Part shown: positions 63,250-64,000 of the stretch, piece by piece
How positions within the stretch are numbered: the stretch's first letter is position 1
Layout: every line of letters starts with the position of its first letter
Assembly (NCBI RefSeq): GCF_016019935.1
Contig: NZ_JAECMT010000001.1
Span: 930,022 to 994,021 of the forward strand
Direction of reading: 5' to 3'
Length of the DNA: 64,000 nt
Source: Paenibacillus sp. GSMTC-2017
GTDB taxonomy: Bacteria; Bacillota; Bacilli; Paenibacillales; Paenibacillaceae
The notes under the pieces: generated by a model
Database searches by the model: none
What the model was told of the DNA's origin: nothing
Seen by the model: only the letters and a program-made list of their open reading frames with translations
Program-made: the position numbers and the translations under genes

Positions 63250-64000
63250 ATGGATCTAATCTATTTCCAAACATTCCGAGAGGTTGCCATTCGCCAAAGC
63301 TTTACCCGAGCAGCCGAAGAGCTTGGCTATGCCCAGTCCAGTGTTACGACGCAGATTCAGAAGTTGGAAAAAGCTTATAATGTGCAGTTATTTGAGCGAT
63401 TTGGTAGAGGACTTCGTCTAACATCAGCTGGAGAGGAGTTATTGAAGATTGCTCTTCAAATGCTTGATCTTTATCAGCAGTCTAAGGAAACGCTGACCCA
63501 GCAAGGTGGAGGAACTCTTTCGATTGGGACGATAGATTCGTTAGCAGCCTATTATCTTCCGCCTTTAATCCAACAAATTCGACAGAAATATCCCGACCTT
63601 GTTATCCGACTTCAGCCAGATCGTGAAACGAACATAGTAAACAAAGTTAGAGAAGGCGAACTTGATATAGGGCTCATACTAGACAATAAACCATCAGATC
63701 CAGCACTAGAGTGGACAACGATCAAGGAAGAACCTTTAGTTCTAATAGCCAATCCAGGACATCCATTATCAAAGCTTGATAAAGTAGGTCTCGACCATCT
63801 AAGTAGCGTTGAATGGATTATGACAGAGGATAGTTGTAATTACCGTATTATGCTGGAGAAGATTTTACGGGCTAATCGGATCTCCTATCGAATTGGCTTG
63901 GAATTAGGTAATCCCGAAGCTATTAAAAGATGTGTAATGGCGGGTTCAGGCATCTCCCTTTTGCCAAAAATGGTAGCTGCAGAAGAAATACGTAGAGGGG
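63250..64000 (+). CDS. LysR family regulator (runs off the window)
   Basis: ATG at 63250, with AGGTGG six bases upstream; 250 codons inside the window. The winged helix shows SFTRAAEELGYAQSSVTTQI and LFERFGRGLRLTSAGEELL. The effector domain (TLSIGTIDSLAAYYLPPLIQ, GELDIGLILDN, MTEDSCNYRIMLEKIL) continues to the edge. It probably regulates dapA or itself via the palindrome at 63222-63238. Confidence 0.9.
   Translation, partial: MDLIYFQTFREVAIRQSFTRAAEELGYAQSSVTTQIQKLEKAYNVQLFERFGRGLRLTSAGEELLKIALQMLDLYQQSKETLTQQGGGTLSIGTIDSLAAYYLPPLIQQIRQKYPDLVIRLQPDRETNIVNKVREGELDIGLILDNKPSDPALEWTTIKEEPLVLIANPGHPLSKLDKVGLDHLSSVEWIMTEDSCNYRIMLEKILRANRISYRIGLELGNPEAIKRCVMAGSGISLLPKMVAAEEIRRG

Overview
The window reads as a chromosomal segment of an endospore-forming, AT-rich Gram-positive bacterium of the order Bacillales, most likely family Paenibacillaceae (Paenibacillus/Cohnella-like). 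The evidence is the 5' end of sigK at the left edge, a NucB-type sporulation nuclease remnant, strong GGAGG ribosome binding sites, an alanyl-tRNA synthetase T-box, and the Bacillales-specific yrr neighbourhood (alaS-ireB-ruvX-yrzB-mltG-U32-U32, with the yrrI-like permease, yrrD, cysteine desulfurase, cymR and mnmA close by). No rRNA, tRNA, CRISPR array or intact insertion sequence was recognised.

Layout. 1-9.7 kb (minus strand): sigK start, a SEC-C protein, a VanW protein, a secreted parallel beta-helix protein, a tandem DUF445 pair and a peptidoglycan-binding protein with a very long Gly-Gly-Gly-Ala tail. 9.9-17.3 kb: a DEDDh exonuclease, then a nucleoside uptake and salvage operon (bmpA-like lipoprotein, nupO/P/Q-like ABC transporter, a molybdopterin oxidoreductase and a nucleoside phosphorylase) and a MarR regulator. 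17.4-21.6 kb: a membrane-anchored HExxH putative peptidase, then a D,D-carboxypeptidase beside a VanRS-like two-component system. 21.8-28.1 kb: ilvD, then a YxeA/DUF418 operon followed by a two-component system whose receiver domain has lost its centre, and a duplicated small secreted protein gene with one decayed copy. 28.5-38.2 kb: a polysaccharide deacetylase-YkoP fusion, an AI-2E permease, a class B PBP with a GC-rich 3' end, and two tandem chemoreceptors. 38.3-54.3 kb: the conserved translation, tRNA-modification and cell-wall block. 54.5-58.2 kb: a likely copper-related and BlaI-controlled cluster (CopC, CopD, DUF1541 lipoprotein, M56 peptidase, BlaI). 58.2-62.2 kb: a scrap zone of truncated, fused and frameshifted secreted-protein genes and a holin remnant. 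62.2-64 kb: dapA and a divergent LysR regulator.

Functional links. The nucleoside operon imports nucleosides and splits them. The cysteine desulfurase supplies sulfur to MnmA, and CymR is the known cysteine-metabolism repressor of this locus in Bacillus. IreB, MltG, the class B PBP, the two carboxypeptidase/M56 modules and the VanRS-like system all touch the cell wall.

The most interesting signals are these: a perfect 41-bp palindrome centred on the -10 box of the blaI promoter; direct repeats phased at 11/22 bp in front of the YxeA operon, beside a response regulator with a gutted receiver domain; a shared CTTAAGCTT motif in front of both the VanRS-like system and the carboxypeptidase gene; the unassigned HExxH protein; and at least five genes in which deletions or fusions have rearranged the reading frame. 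I found no convincing defence island or wholly new multi-gene system. The candidates above are hypotheses read from sequence, with no database search behind them.
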